NCBI GenBank assembly: GCA_016709445.1
Contig: JADJMV010000001.1
Coordinates: 248,001 to 312,000 of the forward strand
Direction: 5' to 3'
DNA length: 64,000 bases
Origin: Phycisphaerales bacterium
Lineage (GTDB): Bacteria > Planctomycetota > Phycisphaerae > Phycisphaerales > UBA1924
Part shown: positions 47,684 to 56,983 of the stretch, one piece after another
How positions within the stretch are numbered: the first letter of the stretch is position 1
How the letters are laid out: each line of letters opens with the position of its first letter
Notes under the pieces: generated by a model
Told to the model about the DNA's origin: nothing
The model's input: only the letters and a program-made list of their open reading frames with translations
The model's database searches: none
Made by a program: the position numbers and the translations under genes

Positions 47684-49147
47684 TCAGCCCTTGGGCTCCA
47701 CCTGGCTGGCGGCTTTCTTCTCCGCCGCCTCGCGGAGCAGCCTCTTGGCCTCGCCGGCGAGATAGAACGAGCCGGTCACCAGGATCAGGTCCCCACGCCC
47801 GACCGCCCGCGCCGCCGTGTTGATGGCGTCCTTCAGCGTCGGCTCTACCTGCGCCATCTTTCCGTGGCGCTCCACGAACAGATGCTGGAGTTCCACCGGG
47901 TCGGCCGCCCGGGGGTTGGAGCTGCTCTTCGTGAAAATGATCTTGTCTGCGCCGAGGCCGATCTTGTCGATCATCCCGGGCAGGTCCTTGTCCGAGGCGC
48001 ACCCGAAGACCACCACCATCGAGTCGTACCGGATGTGGGCCCCGATCGCCTTGACCAGTGCGTGGATGCTCTCGGTCGTGTGCGCCCCGTCGATCAGGAT
48101 CCGGGGCGAGCGCCAGACTTCTTCGAGCCGGCCCAGGCGCGGGGTGCGCGCCAGGCCGACGGCGACAGGACGTTCGCCGGTGTCGAACCCGCGCTCGCGG
48201 AGCTTGTCGAGCATTGCCAGGGCCAGGCCGCAGTTGTACGCCTGGTGCTGACCGGGCAGGGGCACCGGCAGGTGCTCGTGGTTCGAGCGCGACGTGGCCA
48301 GGCAGACCCGCGCATGTGGCCCCAGCTCGGGGCTGCTCTCGAACCGCCACGAGAAGTCCACCTGCTCTCCCAGAACATGCAGCTCGGCGCCCACCTGCTG
48401 CGCGACCTCGCGGAACACCGCCATGACCGCCTCGTCCTGCGGGAACGTGAAGGTGGTCACGCCGGGCTTCATGATGCCCGCCTTCTCGCGAGCGATCTCC
48501 GCGAGCGTTCCCCCGAGGAGCTGGGTGTGCTCGAGCTGGATCGCGGTGATCGCGCTGGCTTCCGGCGTGATCACGTTGGTCGAGTCGAGTCTTCCTCCCA
48601 GGCCCACCTCGACCACCGCGATATCGACGGCACGCTCGGCGAAGTAGCGGAACGCCAGGGCCGTGATCAGCTCGAAGTAGGTCGCCGGCCCATGGTCGCC
48701 CTCGACGGCCAGGGCGGCGCCGGCGACGTGGCCCAGGCCCCGTGTGAATTCGTCCTCGCTGATCAGCGTCGTCCCGATCCGGATCCGCTCGCGGATGTCG
48801 GTCAGGTGCGGGCTGGTGTAGACCCCCGTCGCGTACCCGCACGCCGAGAGCGCGCTGGCCGCCATCTCGACGACCGAGCCCTTGCCCTTGGTCCCCGCCA
48901 CATGCAGGAACTTCACCTCGTGGTGCGGGTTCTTGAGTTGCTCGAGGATCGCCCGCATCCGGTCGAGCTTGAACACGTCCTTGCCGATGTGGGCCGGGCG
49001 GCTCCGCTCCACGTTGACGTGTCCGTCCAGATACTTCAGCGCGGACTCATAGCCCGCGAACCGCCGCGCCCGGAGTGGCTTCAGTTTGGGAGCCTGGTTG
49101 TCTTGAACGGCCGCGGTTTGGGTTTCGGCCGGAAGAGCGTTCTGCAT
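47684..49147 (-). CDS. folC: folylpolyglutamate synthase / dihydrofolate synthase
   Basis: A 487-residue Mur-ligase-family enzyme that adds glutamate to folates. It has the P-loop VAGTKGKGSVVEM, TSPHLTDIRERI, the VVEVGLGGRLDSTNV segment and the C-terminal LIDGAHTTESIHALVKAI domain. An N-terminal extension of about 35 residues precedes ESALKYLDGHVN. Start MQNALPAE at 49147. The 5' region of the leuS gene lies downstream beyond a hairpin. Confidence 0.93.
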   Translation of the reverse strand: MQNALPAETQTAAVQDNQAPKLKPLRARRFAGYESALKYLDGHVNVERSRPAHIGKDVFKLDRMRAILEQLKNPHHEVKFLHVAGTKGKGSVVEMAASALSACGYATGVYTSPHLTDIRERIRIGTTLISEDEFTRGLGHVAGAALAVEGDHGPATYFELITALAFRYFAERAVDIAVVEVGLGGRLDSTNVITPEASAITAIQLEHTQLLGGTLAEIAREKAGIMKPGVTTFTFPQDEAVMAVFREVAQQVGAELHVLGEQVDFSWRFESSPELGPHARVCLATSRSNHEHLPVPLPGQHQAYNCGLALAMLDKLRERGFDTGERPVAVGLARTPRLGRLEEVWRSPRILIDGAHTTESIHALVKAIGAHIRYDSMVVVFGCASDKDLPGMIDKIGLGADKIIFTKSSSNPRAADPVELQHLFVERHGKMAQVEPTLKDAINTAARAVGRGDLILVTGSFYLAGEAKRLLREAAEKKAASQVEPKG

Positions 49148-49225
49148 GATCGACCCGATTCTAAGCGCGACCTTCGCGCCGCCCAAGAGAAAGTGAGCGG
49201 GAACAAACTTCTTCGGCGCCCGACC

Positions 49226-50079
49226 CTACGCCGGAGGATGGCTTTCCCCGGTGGCCGCGAAGGGCGGGGCCGCGCCCCGGCGGCGGCGCACCACCTCTTC
49301 AACGCCGCCGAACCACGCGACCGGGTCCGTGCACTGGGCGGTCCACGCACGACACCGCAGATCCGTGCGGCTGGAGATAGGGATCGGTGTTCCCGAGCAC
49401 GAGAGCCCCAACGCCCATTTCGAGTGCGGGAGCACGACGAGGCGCAGCTCGCGAGCCAGGGCCTCGACGCCCAGCGACCGCTGCCCGGACTCCGTCAGGC
49501 GGAGCACCGGGCCGCCGCGGAGCCGGATCAGGAGCCAGGCCCCGTCGCCCCCACGCGCCCCCATCGCGTTTGTCGCCTCGAGGTGGTATTCCTCCACGCG
49601 GCCCGCCGCGAAGTCCGCGCGAAGTGCCGCCTCACGCCCGCTCCAGTACCGGCGGAACCGGATCCAGGCATAGCCGAGTTGTCCCGCCAGAAACAGAGCG
49701 ACGAGCCCGGCGAGCCTGAGGCAACTCGACCACGCGAGCACTCCCGCCCCTGCTCGTCTGTCCACGGCGCGCAGGAGGGGGTACACAACGACAACCAGGA
49801 GCGCTACGAGGAAGAATGCGCCGACGGAGCCCGGGATGCTCGTGAACGCACCCCCGACGATGGCACGCCAGCTTCGGGAGATCTGCGCCGCGGCGGCCCG
49901 CCTGCCGGGTCGTCCATCTCGCGCACCAGACCCTCGTGGGCGAGATGTTCCACCACCGCGCCGCACTCCGGGCACGAGCCCGGGACGCAACCATCGAGGG
50001 GATAGCTGCACGTCGGGCACTTGGCCCCCAGACCGAAGAACCTCGCCCTTCCCGCCTCGCCCTTCGATCCCTCATTCAC
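49226..50079 (-). CDS. zinc-ribbon membrane protein of unknown function, with a frameshift
   Basis: The start at 50079 gives MNEGSKGEAGRARFFGLG with two CPxC pairs (CPTCSYPL and CPECGAVV), a rubredoxin-type zinc ribbon. A missing G in the run at about 49897-49899 joins it to AAAAQISRSWRAIVGGAF, then two TM segments (about residues 81-100 and 112-130) and a soluble beta-rich tail ending GVEEVVRRRRGAAPP. About 285 residues. Planctomycetes have many such ribbon-TM proteins of unknown role. The ATG overlaps the pdxJ stop by a few bases, so the two are co-transcribed. Confidence 0.65.
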
Positions 50080-50857
50080 CGCTCTGCCCCGCCGCCCCGC
50101 GCATCAATTCCTTCATCTCTTGCACGGCCTCGCGGAGCCCCACGAACACCGCGCGGCTGATGATTGCGTGGCCGATATGCAGCTCTTCGATTCCCACGAG
50201 CGCCGCCACTGCTCCCACATTGTGGTAGTTGAGCGCGTGCCCCGCGTTGAATCGCATGCCGGCGGCGCGGATCGCCCCGCCGGCTACCGCCACCTGCTCG
50301 AGCGCCGCCGTCAGCGGTTCGCGCCGGAAGTCGCCCCCCGCCTCGGCGAACGCCCGGGCGTAGGGCCCGGTGTGCACCTCGCAGACGTCGAACCCCGCCC
50401 CGGCGGCCGCCTCCACCTGGGAGAGGTCCGCGTCGATGAAGGCGCTCACGATCAATCCCGATCCCCGGAGGCGCTGGACGACTTCCTTGAGGCGCGGCCG
50501 CTGCTTCACGACATCGAGCCCTCCCTCGGTGGTGACTTCCTCGCGGCCCTCGGGGACGAGCATGGCGGTGTCGGTTCCCAAGCGGCAGGCGATGCCCACC
50601 ATCTCGTCGGTGGCCGCCATCTCGAGATTCAGCTTGACGGCGACGAGCGAGCGGAGCAGTTCGACATCTCGGTCGACGATGTGGCGGCGGTCCTCTCGCA
50701 GGTGGACGGTGATGCCGTCGGCCCCTCCCAGTTCGGCTTCGTGGGCGGCGCGGACGGGGTCGGGCTCGGGGCGGTCGGCGCGGGTGTGCTCGATGCCCCG
50801 GTAGCGGGCCTGGCGGATGGTGGCGACGTGGTCGATGTTGACGCCGAGCTGGATCAT
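50072..50857 (-). CDS. pdxJ: pyridoxine 5'-phosphate synthase
   Basis: A 261-residue TIM-barrel enzyme that closes the pyridoxine ring from 1-deoxyxylulose 5-phosphate and 3-amino-2-oxopropyl phosphate. It opens LGVNIDHVATIRQARYRG, then GADGITVHLREDRRHI, LNLEMAAT, LVPEGREEVTTEGGLD and RFNAGHALNYHNV, all conserved. Intact and of normal length. First gene of a leftward pair with the zinc-ribbon gene, and 54 bp from a divergent glycosyltransferase. Confidence 0.96.
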   Translation of the reverse strand: MIQLGVNIDHVATIRQARYRGIEHTRADRPEPDPVRAAHEAELGGADGITVHLREDRRHIVDRDVELLRSLVAVKLNLEMAATDEMVGIACRLGTDTAMLVPEGREEVTTEGGLDVVKQRPRLKEVVQRLRGSGLIVSAFIDADLSQVEAAAGAGFDVCEVHTGPYARAFAEAGGDFRREPLTAALEQVAVAGGAIRAAGMRFNAGHALNYHNVGAVAALVGIEELHIGHAIISRAVFVGLREAVQEMKELMRGAAGQSGE

Positions 50858-50911
50858 GGTCCAAGTGTAAGCGCCGCCGGGGTGTGTGCCGGGCTGGCGC
50901 TAGCATCTCCG

Positions 50912-52234
50912 ATGCGTGTCTGCCTCGCCACCAGCGGCACCCGGGGAGATGTCTTCCCCTTTCTCGCCCTCGCGCGCGAGCTGGTGTCGCGCGGGCACGA
51001 GGCGTGGATCTTCACCCACCCCTATTTCGACGAGGACGTCCGCGCCGCTGGGCTGGAGCCCGAGCCCCTCGGCGCCGGGTTCGACCTGGGCGCGATGCTC
51101 AAGCACCCCGACCTGTTCCACCACCGCAGGGGCCAGCCGCTCGTCTTCCGCTGGGTGCGCGAATCGATTGGCCCCGGCGTCGCCGACTTCCGCGACATGT
51201 TCGCGCGGCGACGGCCCGACGTCGTCGTCTGCCATCACTTCCTGATCGGCGGCCCGCAGGCGTGCGCCGAGGCCGGCGTCCCCTGCGTCCACGCCTGCCT
51301 GGCCCCCTGCGCATGGCTCTCGCGGGATGACCCGACCCCCGCGCCGCAGATGCAGACCGGCGCGCTCGCCGGGGTCGCGGGTCGGGCGCTCGCCGGGGTT
51401 GCCCGACCCATCCTCACGCTGCTGACCGACCGGCTCTACCGCCCCGAACTCCGGGCCGCGGGCCTCAACCCCGGCAAGCGGGTCTTCGTCGAGGCGTGTC
51501 GGGGCGGGGCGCTCAATCTCGGGCTCTGGTCGCGGCATTTCCGCCCGCCTTGCGCCGACGATCCCCCCACGGGCGTCATCACGGGCTTCTGCATCTATGA
51601 CGGCCCGGGCTCCGACCTCGGCTGGATCCCCGAAGACGCGCTCGAGCCGGGGCTGCAACGCTTTCTCGACGAGGGCGAAGCGCCGATCGTGTTTGCCATG
51701 GGCTCGGCGGCGCACCACACGGCGGGGCCGTTCTACGAATGGTCGGCCGGGGCGTGCCGCACACTGGGTGTCCGCGGCGTGCTGCTCACCGGCTCCACCG
51801 AGGCCGCGCCGCGCGAACTCCCCCCTGGCGTTGCGGCATTTGGCTACGCCCCCTTCGGCGCCCTCTTCCCCCGCGCCCGGCTCACGGTGCAGCACGGCGG
51901 CATCGGCTCGGTCGCCCAGGCCCTGCGCGCCGGGCGCCCGACGCTGGTGGCGGCGCGGGCACACGACCAGTTCAACAACGGCGTGCACGTCGATCGCCTC
52001 GGCGTGGGGCGAATGCTGCCGCTGCACCGGATGACCCCGCGCCGCCTCACGCGTGCGCTCGCCGCCATGCTCGACGACCGGCCCATGGTCGAGACCAGCG
52101 GGATCCTGGGTGCGAGGCTCCAAACCGAGGACGGGCCCCGCGTCGCGGCGGACCACATCGAGGCCTTCGCCACGGGCCGGCCGCACGATGGCACGCATGG
52201 GCCCGCCCCGCGCACAGCCTCTTGCGGTCGTTGA
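50912..52234 (+). CDS. UGT/family-1-type glycosyltransferase
   Basis: A 440-residue GT-B glycosyltransferase. N-terminal LATSGTRGDVFPFLALARELVSRGHE is the hallmark of UDP-glycosyltransferases acting on lipids or natural products. The C-terminal donor-binding stretch QHGGIGSVAQALRAGRPTLV, with HDQFNNG, is typical of family 1/28. Acceptor unknown. The last 20 residues (from GRPHDGTHG) are low-complexity. No clear ribosome binding site before the ATG at 50912. Confidence 0.86.
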   Translation: MRVCLATSGTRGDVFPFLALARELVSRGHEAWIFTHPYFDEDVRAAGLEPEPLGAGFDLGAMLKHPDLFHHRRGQPLVFRWVRESIGPGVADFRDMFARRRPDVVVCHHFLIGGPQACAEAGVPCVHACLAPCAWLSRDDPTPAPQMQTGALAGVAGRALAGVARPILTLLTDRLYRPELRAAGLNPGKRVFVEACRGGALNLGLWSRHFRPPCADDPPTGVITGFCIYDGPGSDLGWIPEDALEPGLQRFLDEGEAPIVFAMGSAAHHTAGPFYEWSAGACRTLGVRGVLLTGSTEAAPRELPPGVAAFGYAPFGALFPRARLTVQHGGIGSVAQALRAGRPTLVAARAHDQFNNGVHVDRLGVGRMLPLHRMTPRRLTRALAAMLDDRPMVETSGILGARLQTEDGPRVAADHIEAFATGRPHDGTHGPAPRTASCGR

Positions 52235-52248
52235 ACAACGCCGTGAGG

Positions 52249-52314
52249 TTGTGGTGCGGGCTTCCGGCCTGCACGGAGTCGGGCACGCGTGCAGGCTGGA
52301 AGCCCGCACCACAA
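52249..52314. repeat. large imperfect palindrome between convergent genes
   Basis: Two arms of 27 bases (52249-52275 and 52288-52314) are complementary at 26 positions around a 12-nt loop. The core is GTGCGGGCTTCC / GGAAGCCCGCAC. It lies between the convergent ends of the glycosyltransferase and 2-hydroxyacid dehydrogenase genes, so it could act as a bidirectional terminator or be a REP-like repeated palindrome. Confidence 0.85.
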
Positions 52315-52333
52315 GGCACACCTGCAACCCGCC

Positions 52334-53284
52334 CTACATCGACAGCGCCGGATGCTCCGGGGCCTCGCCGCTGAGCACGCGCCACACGTCGCGGACGACC
52401 CAGCTCATCTCGCGCTTGGCGGCTTTCGTCCCCCCGGCAAGGTGGGGAGAGAGGTGCACGTTGGCGATTTCCAACAGCGGGCTGGTCTCGGCGACGGGCT
52501 CGGGGTCGTGCACGTCCAGGATCGCGCAGGCGGCGGGGTGGTCCACGCAGAACTCGGCGCAGGCCACCGGGTCCACCACCATCCCGCGGCTGGTGTTCAG
52601 GAACACGACGTCGTCCTTCATCCCGGCAAATGTCGCCTTGTCTACCACCCGGTAGTTGCTCTTCCGCCCGTCCACATGCACCGTGAGGATGTCGGCCCCC
52701 GCGAGCAGCGCCTCGCGCGATACCGGCTCGGCGCCGAACCGGCGCTCCGGCGGGATGTCCTGCAGGTCGTAGGAGATCACGCGCATGTCGAGTGCCGCGG
52801 CGGCCCGGGCGACCTGGGAGCCGATGCGTCCGAGCCCGAGGATGCCGAGCGTGCAGTCGGCGAGCTGGCGGGGGGCTTCGAGTTCCTTGCGGGTTCGGTT
52901 CCAGTCTTCCTGGCTGAGCGCTTCGTGCAGGAACACCCGCGGGCGGAGCGCGTCGAGGATGCTCGCCAACACGAACTCCACCACCGCCCGCGTGTTCGCC
53001 CCGGGCGTGTTCACCACCACCACGCCGCGCCCCCAGCAGGCCTCAAGGTCGATATTGTCTACCCCCACGCCCGCCCTGGCCACGACCCGCAGGCGCGGCG
53101 CACCGGCGAGCATGTCCGTGTTGACGATCGTGTATGTCCGCACGATCAGGCCGTCGGCCCGGGCCAGCAGCGCCGGGAAGGCCGGGTCGTCATATCGGCA
53201 CGCCACCAGCTCGCACCGCTCGGCGAGCCAGGCCGCGGGCGCCGGGTCAAGATCTTCGGCTTGGATCACGAGGGGCTTGGACAT
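52334..53284 (-). CDS. D-isomer-specific 2-hydroxyacid dehydrogenase (SerA-like)
   Basis: A 316-residue NAD-dependent dehydrogenase. The conserved nucleotide-binding signature is LGILGLGRIGSQVARAAAAL; NTSRGMVVD and HLSPHLAGGT carry the catalytic region with His as in phosphoglycerate dehydrogenase. There is no ACT domain, so it is shorter than classical SerA; the substrate may be 3-phosphoglycerate or another 2-hydroxyacid. It ends a tight leftward operon clpS-GNAT-serA-like (gaps 3 and 9 bp). Confidence 0.85.
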   Translation of the reverse strand: MSKPLVIQAEDLDPAPAAWLAERCELVACRYDDPAFPALLARADGLIVRTYTIVNTDMLAGAPRLRVVARAGVGVDNIDLEACWGRGVVVVNTPGANTRAVVEFVLASILDALRPRVFLHEALSQEDWNRTRKELEAPRQLADCTLGILGLGRIGSQVARAAAALDMRVISYDLQDIPPERRFGAEPVSREALLAGADILTVHVDGRKSNYRVVDKATFAGMKDDVVFLNTSRGMVVDPVACAEFCVDHPAACAILDVHDPEPVAETSPLLEIANVHLSPHLAGGTKAAKREMSWVVRDVWRVLSGEAPEHPALSM

Positions 53285-53293
53285 GCGCTCAGA

Positions 53294-53908
53294 TCATTGC
53301 CCGGCCAGGCCGCCCGGGCTGTAGCACCGGAAGCCCTCCGGGGCGTCGGGCTTGACGTACACGCACATCGAGAATTCGTCGGCGTAGGTCCCGTCCGCGA
53401 GCCGGAAGGCCCGGACGGACCGGCACTCCTCGACGAACCCCATCGACCGGTACATCGCCACCGCCCGATGGTTGTCGCAGTAGACCTTGAGCTGCACCCG
53501 CTCGATCTCGGGGTGGCTCGACGCCCAGCCCAGGAGCAGCTCCATGAGCGTCCGCCCCAGCCCTCGCCCCTGCCACGCCGGGCGGATCCCGACCCCGAGC
53601 CATCCGGTGTGATAGACGCGCCGCTTGGCGCCCCCCTGGAACATGGCGTCGCCGACCACCTCGCCGTCGGCCCACGCCACGAAGTGGACCGAGCGCGGAT
53701 CGTCGCGCAGCTTCGTCCACCGTTCGGCCAGCTTGGCGCCCCCGTCCTGCTCCAGCTCGTCGGCCTCCGCCAGCAAGAACTGCGGCTCCTGGCGGTGCAT
53801 CTCCAGCAAATAGGGAAGCGCGTGCGGGGCCTCCGCCGGGTCGCCCGAACGGATCGTCACGGCGTGACCGCTCCGCAGCGTCACCTGCATCGGCTGCACG
53901 GTGGCCAT
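53294..53908 (-). CDS. GNAT-family N-acetyltransferase
   Basis: A 204-residue acetyl-CoA-dependent acyltransferase. The acetyl-CoA-binding stretch is VGIRPAWQGRGLGRTLMELLLG, and the second motif RVQLKVYCDNHRAVAMYRSMGFVEE is typical of RimI/aminoglycoside-type GNATs. The substrate is not identifiable. It is between clpS and the 2-hydroxyacid dehydrogenase, with only a few bases on either side. Confidence 0.88.
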   Translation of the reverse strand: MATVQPMQVTLRSGHAVTIRSGDPAEAPHALPYLLEMHRQEPQFLLAEADELEQDGGAKLAERWTKLRDDPRSVHFVAWADGEVVGDAMFQGGAKRRVYHTGWLGVGIRPAWQGRGLGRTLMELLLGWASSHPEIERVQLKVYCDNHRAVAMYRSMGFVEECRSVRAFRLADGTYADEFSMCVYVKPDAPEGFRCYSPGGLAGQ

Positions 53909-53911
53909 CCG

Positions 53912-54340
53912 CTACCGCTTTCCCCCGCCGTCCCCGCCGGACCCCCGGTCTCCGTCATCATCCCCGCCGAAATCGGCCGGCTCGATGATCGCGCTCATCG
54001 ACCCCTGGCACTCGTCGATCAGCGGGTCCTTGCCGAAGGCCAGGATCTGGTCACGCTTGAACTCGGCGTGCTCCTTGTGCGTCGTCAGGCAGATCGCCCG
54101 ACCCTGGGTGTCCACGGTCTTGGCGATGGCGAAGGCCTTCTCCAGCGGGTGCGCGAAGAGCCCCTGCATCATGAGCATCACGTACTCGTAGCTGTGGTGC
54201 TCGTCGTTGAGCAGCACGACGTTCCACGGGCGCGGCGGCTCGGTCTTGGGCTTGTCCCGCGTCTGTGGACGGGTGCGCGGGGCGGGCCTCGCCGTCCGGG
54301 GCTTCACCGGCGCGGCCGGGGTGTTCGGGGCTTCCGCCAT
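53912..54340 (-). CDS. clpS: ATP-dependent Clp protease adaptor ClpS
   Basis: A 142-residue ClpS, which delivers N-degron substrates to ClpA/ClpC-ClpP. The core (about 37-115) has PRPWNVVLLNDEHHSYEYV and MMQGLFAHPLEKAFAIAKTV. The N-terminal 36 residues are Pro/Thr/Arg-rich, and the C-terminal 25 residues are Gly/Asp-rich and probably disordered. First gene of the clpS-GNAT-serA-like operon. Confidence 0.92.
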   Translation of the reverse strand: MAEAPNTPAAPVKPRTARPAPRTRPQTRDKPKTEPPRPWNVVLLNDEHHSYEYVMLMMQGLFAHPLEKAFAIAKTVDTQGRAICLTTHKEHAEFKRDQILAFGKDPLIDECQGSMSAIIEPADFGGDDDGDRGSGGDGGGKR

Positions 54341-54391
54341 GACCCTATTTTACGCGCCCCGCCCGGTGCGCCAAGGGCGATTCGACGGTTC

Positions 54392-56875
54392 TCAGGGGCA
54401 ACCCGCGACCCAGGCGTTGAGGAAACCGAGCACGTCCTGGATATCCACGACCCCGTCGCCGTTGATGTCCGCCTCCGAGTTGCCGGCCACCCAGGCATTG
54501 AGGAAGGCGACGACATCCTGGGTGTTGACCGCTCCGTCGTCATTGAAGTCGCCCACGCACGGCGGCGGCTCGGCGGGGCCGCGGTTGCGGTAGACCACCA
54601 GCCCGGAGAATGGGCCCTCGTTCCCGACGAGCAGGTCGTTCCAGCCGTCGGCGTCCAGGTCGGCGATCTCCACGGTCACGGGGTTGGCGGCCGCGCCCAT
54701 GGAGGTGCGGGTCGCGATCCAGTAGGGCGCGCCGAAGGTGGTGTCCCCCCGCGAGGGATAGAGGCGTACGTGCTCGCCCCCGTCTTCCGCGAGGAGCACC
54801 GCGACATCGTCGATCCCGTCGCCGGTCAGGTCGCCGGCGGCGATATCCACCGCCTGGCCCCCGAAGTTGCCGGGCTTCCAGCGCAGGTCGACGGTGTACT
54901 CGAAGTCCAGGGCGCCGTCGCCGTGGTTGACGAGCAGCCAGAACTGACCGTCCTCATCGCTCACCACCGCGTCGAGATCGCCGTCGTCGTCGAAGTCACC
55001 GAGCGCCAGGCCGCTGGGTCGGCTCTGGCCGAGGTCGAAGCTGCCGTAGGGCTTGGGGTCGATGTCGGGGTTGTACATCAGCGTGATCCGCGAGGACGAG
55101 ATACCGCCGCCGTCGGTCAGCACGAGGAGGTCTTCATCGCCGTCCTGGTCGATGTCTGCCACCTGCATGTCCACATAGGTGCTCTCCGACACGCCTCCGC
55201 CGAGTTGGCTGACGAGCAGCCCGGTGCCGTCCTGGTTGATCAGGAATTCCACCACGGGGTGTGCGTCGAGGTCACTCTGCACCTCCGCGATGGCGATGTC
55301 GCTGTAGCCATCGTTGTTCCAGTCGATCACACGCGAGTCAAAGATCTCGGGGGAGAAGGTCTGGTACAGCGCAAGCTCGGAGCTGAAATGCTGGTCGCAC
55401 AGCCCGGCGCGGAGGCCGATCCGGGAGACGCGCGAGCAGGACCCGCAGTTGCCCCCGTTGGCGCCCACCACCACCAGGTCGGGGCAGGGACCCTCGGGCA
55501 GGTTCGGGTTCAGATCGACCAGGAGCACCGACGCGGCCCGGTTCATCCCCATGTTCTCGTTCCACGGCCCATCCAGATGCCCAGTGCCATCGTTGCGGAA
55601 CACACCGGCCGCCTGGTCCCAGGTCCCCTCGCCCTGCAGCGTGACCGCAATCTCTGGAAACCCGTCCAGATTGGCGTCCCCGACCGACATCCGGACCGGC
55701 GCCGCGCTGGCGTACCGCCAGCCGTTGGTCCAGGCCGGGAGTGCGCCCGAGCCGTCGATCGCCAGCACGGCCGCGGTCAGGCGGTTCCAGTTGGCGATGG
55801 CGAGTTCGTCGCGGCCGTCTCCGTCCACATCCGCGAAGGCCATCCCGTGGTTGTAGAGCGTCAGGTAGGTCCCGACCGTGTTCCGCACCGGGCCGAGCGG
55901 GTTGTGCACGACGGCCGTCACGCCGTTGTCGGTCCCCCCGTAGAACAGCTCGGCCCAGCCGTTGTCGTCCAGATCCCGCATCGCGAGCTCATCGGGCGAC
56001 GCGCCAAAGCCTGTCGCGAATGCGGGCTGATCGACGAATGATCCGTCGCCCACTCCGGTGAAGAGCAGGATCTCGGAGCGGCCCGGCACGCCCACGGCCA
56101 GATCGGGCACCCCGTCATCGTTCATGTCGCCTGTCGCCATCGACTTGGGCGAGGCCCCGGCGCCCGAGTAGGTGAATCCCTGCGCCAGCGAGAAAGCGCC
56201 GCTGCCGCCGTTGAGGTAGATATAGAGCGAAAGGTTTCGCGTCACCGCGGCGTCGGGATCGCCGTCTGCATCAAAGTCGGCGAAGACGATGTCGTGCACC
56301 GGACCGGCCCCGGTGATCGCCGTGTCGATCGGCGCACCGAAGCCTCCGGCGCCGTCGCCTGGGATCACGCGAAGGACGTTGCCGCTGAAGTAGTCGGAGC
56401 AGAGCAGGTCGAGCTTGCCGTCGCCGTTCGCGTCGGCGATCGCCAGGGGCGTCTGCACCTGGGTGTACCCCATGGTGGGGACGCTGTAGGCGGGTTGCAG
56501 CGAGCCATCGCCGTTCCCGAGCAGCACCGAGACCGCTCGCGCGCCGTTGCACCCGACCAGGACATCCTGCCAGCCGTCCCGATTGATGTCGCCGCAGACG
56601 ACCGCATAGGGCTGGGCGCCCGTCGGGTAGCTCGGGGCGTATACGTCCAGGTCTCCGCCACTGTTGATGAAGACCCGCACTTGGTGGTTGTCCACGTCCG
56701 TCGCGACCAGGTCGGGCCGCCCATCGCCATTGAGATCAGCAAACGCCACGGCGGCCGTCCGGCCGCCAACGGCATGCTCCCGAGCACCGAAGTAGGGGTA
56801 CGTACGGGGCTGCCCCCCAGCGCCGGCAGCCAGCAGGCACACGATGCTCAAGACGATCCGGTTTCGGGTGCACAC
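54392..56875 (-). CDS. secreted FG-GAP/VCBS-repeat protein with GC-type dockerin
   Basis: An 827-residue secreted protein made of repeated FG-GAP/VCBS blades: VAFADLNGDGRPDLVATDVD, IADANGDGKLDLLCSDYFSG, FADFDADGDPDAAVTRNLS, ALGDFDDDGDLDAVVSDEDG. These form a Ca-bound integrin-type propeller for adhesion or ligand binding. It ends in two dockerin repeats (DFNDDGAVNTQDVVAFLNAW, DINGDGVVDIQDVLGFLNAW) and VAGCP. The start is a GTG at 56875, with AAGGAGG nine bases upstream. It stands apart from the main island but shares its C-terminal module. Confidence 0.87.
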   Translation of the reverse strand: MCTRNRIVLSIVCLLAAGAGGQPRTYPYFGAREHAVGGRTAAVAFADLNGDGRPDLVATDVDNHQVRVFINSGGDLDVYAPSYPTGAQPYAVVCGDINRDGWQDVLVGCNGARAVSVLLGNGDGSLQPAYSVPTMGYTQVQTPLAIADANGDGKLDLLCSDYFSGNVLRVIPGDGAGGFGAPIDTAITGAGPVHDIVFADFDADGDPDAAVTRNLSLYIYLNGGSGAFSLAQGFTYSGAGASPKSMATGDMNDDGVPDLAVGVPGRSEILLFTGVGDGSFVDQPAFATGFGASPDELAMRDLDDNGWAELFYGGTDNGVTAVVHNPLGPVRNTVGTYLTLYNHGMAFADVDGDGRDELAIANWNRLTAAVLAIDGSGALPAWTNGWRYASAAPVRMSVGDANLDGFPEIAVTLQGEGTWDQAAGVFRNDGTGHLDGPWNENMGMNRAASVLLVDLNPNLPEGPCPDLVVVGANGGNCGSCSRVSRIGLRAGLCDQHFSSELALYQTFSPEIFDSRVIDWNNDGYSDIAIAEVQSDLDAHPVVEFLINQDGTGLLVSQLGGGVSESTYVDMQVADIDQDGDEDLLVLTDGGGISSSRITLMYNPDIDPKPYGSFDLGQSRPSGLALGDFDDDGDLDAVVSDEDGQFWLLVNHGDGALDFEYTVDLRWKPGNFGGQAVDIAAGDLTGDGIDDVAVLLAEDGGEHVRLYPSRGDTTFGAPYWIATRTSMGAAANPVTVEIADLDADGWNDLLVGNEGPFSGLVVYRNRGPAEPPPCVGDFNDDGAVNTQDVVAFLNAWVAGNSEADINGDGVVDIQDVLGFLNAWVAGCP

Positions 56876-56983
56876 GGTTCGGGCCTCCTTGGGGAGCGGC
56901 TCGAGGCCGCCCGGAGGCTGCAGTGCGCTCGGTTGCGCCGTGTGACGTGGATTCTGCGGCCGGGGTCGATTGCGTGCGGCGCC

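Noticed and set aside
52289..56041. A very long rightward open frame across the 2-hydroxyacid dehydrogenase, clpS and FG-GAP region.
   Set aside because: Its composition is low-complexity (Arg, Pro, Gly, His) and it runs antisense to genes with clear family motifs. High GC makes stop codons rare in shadow frames.
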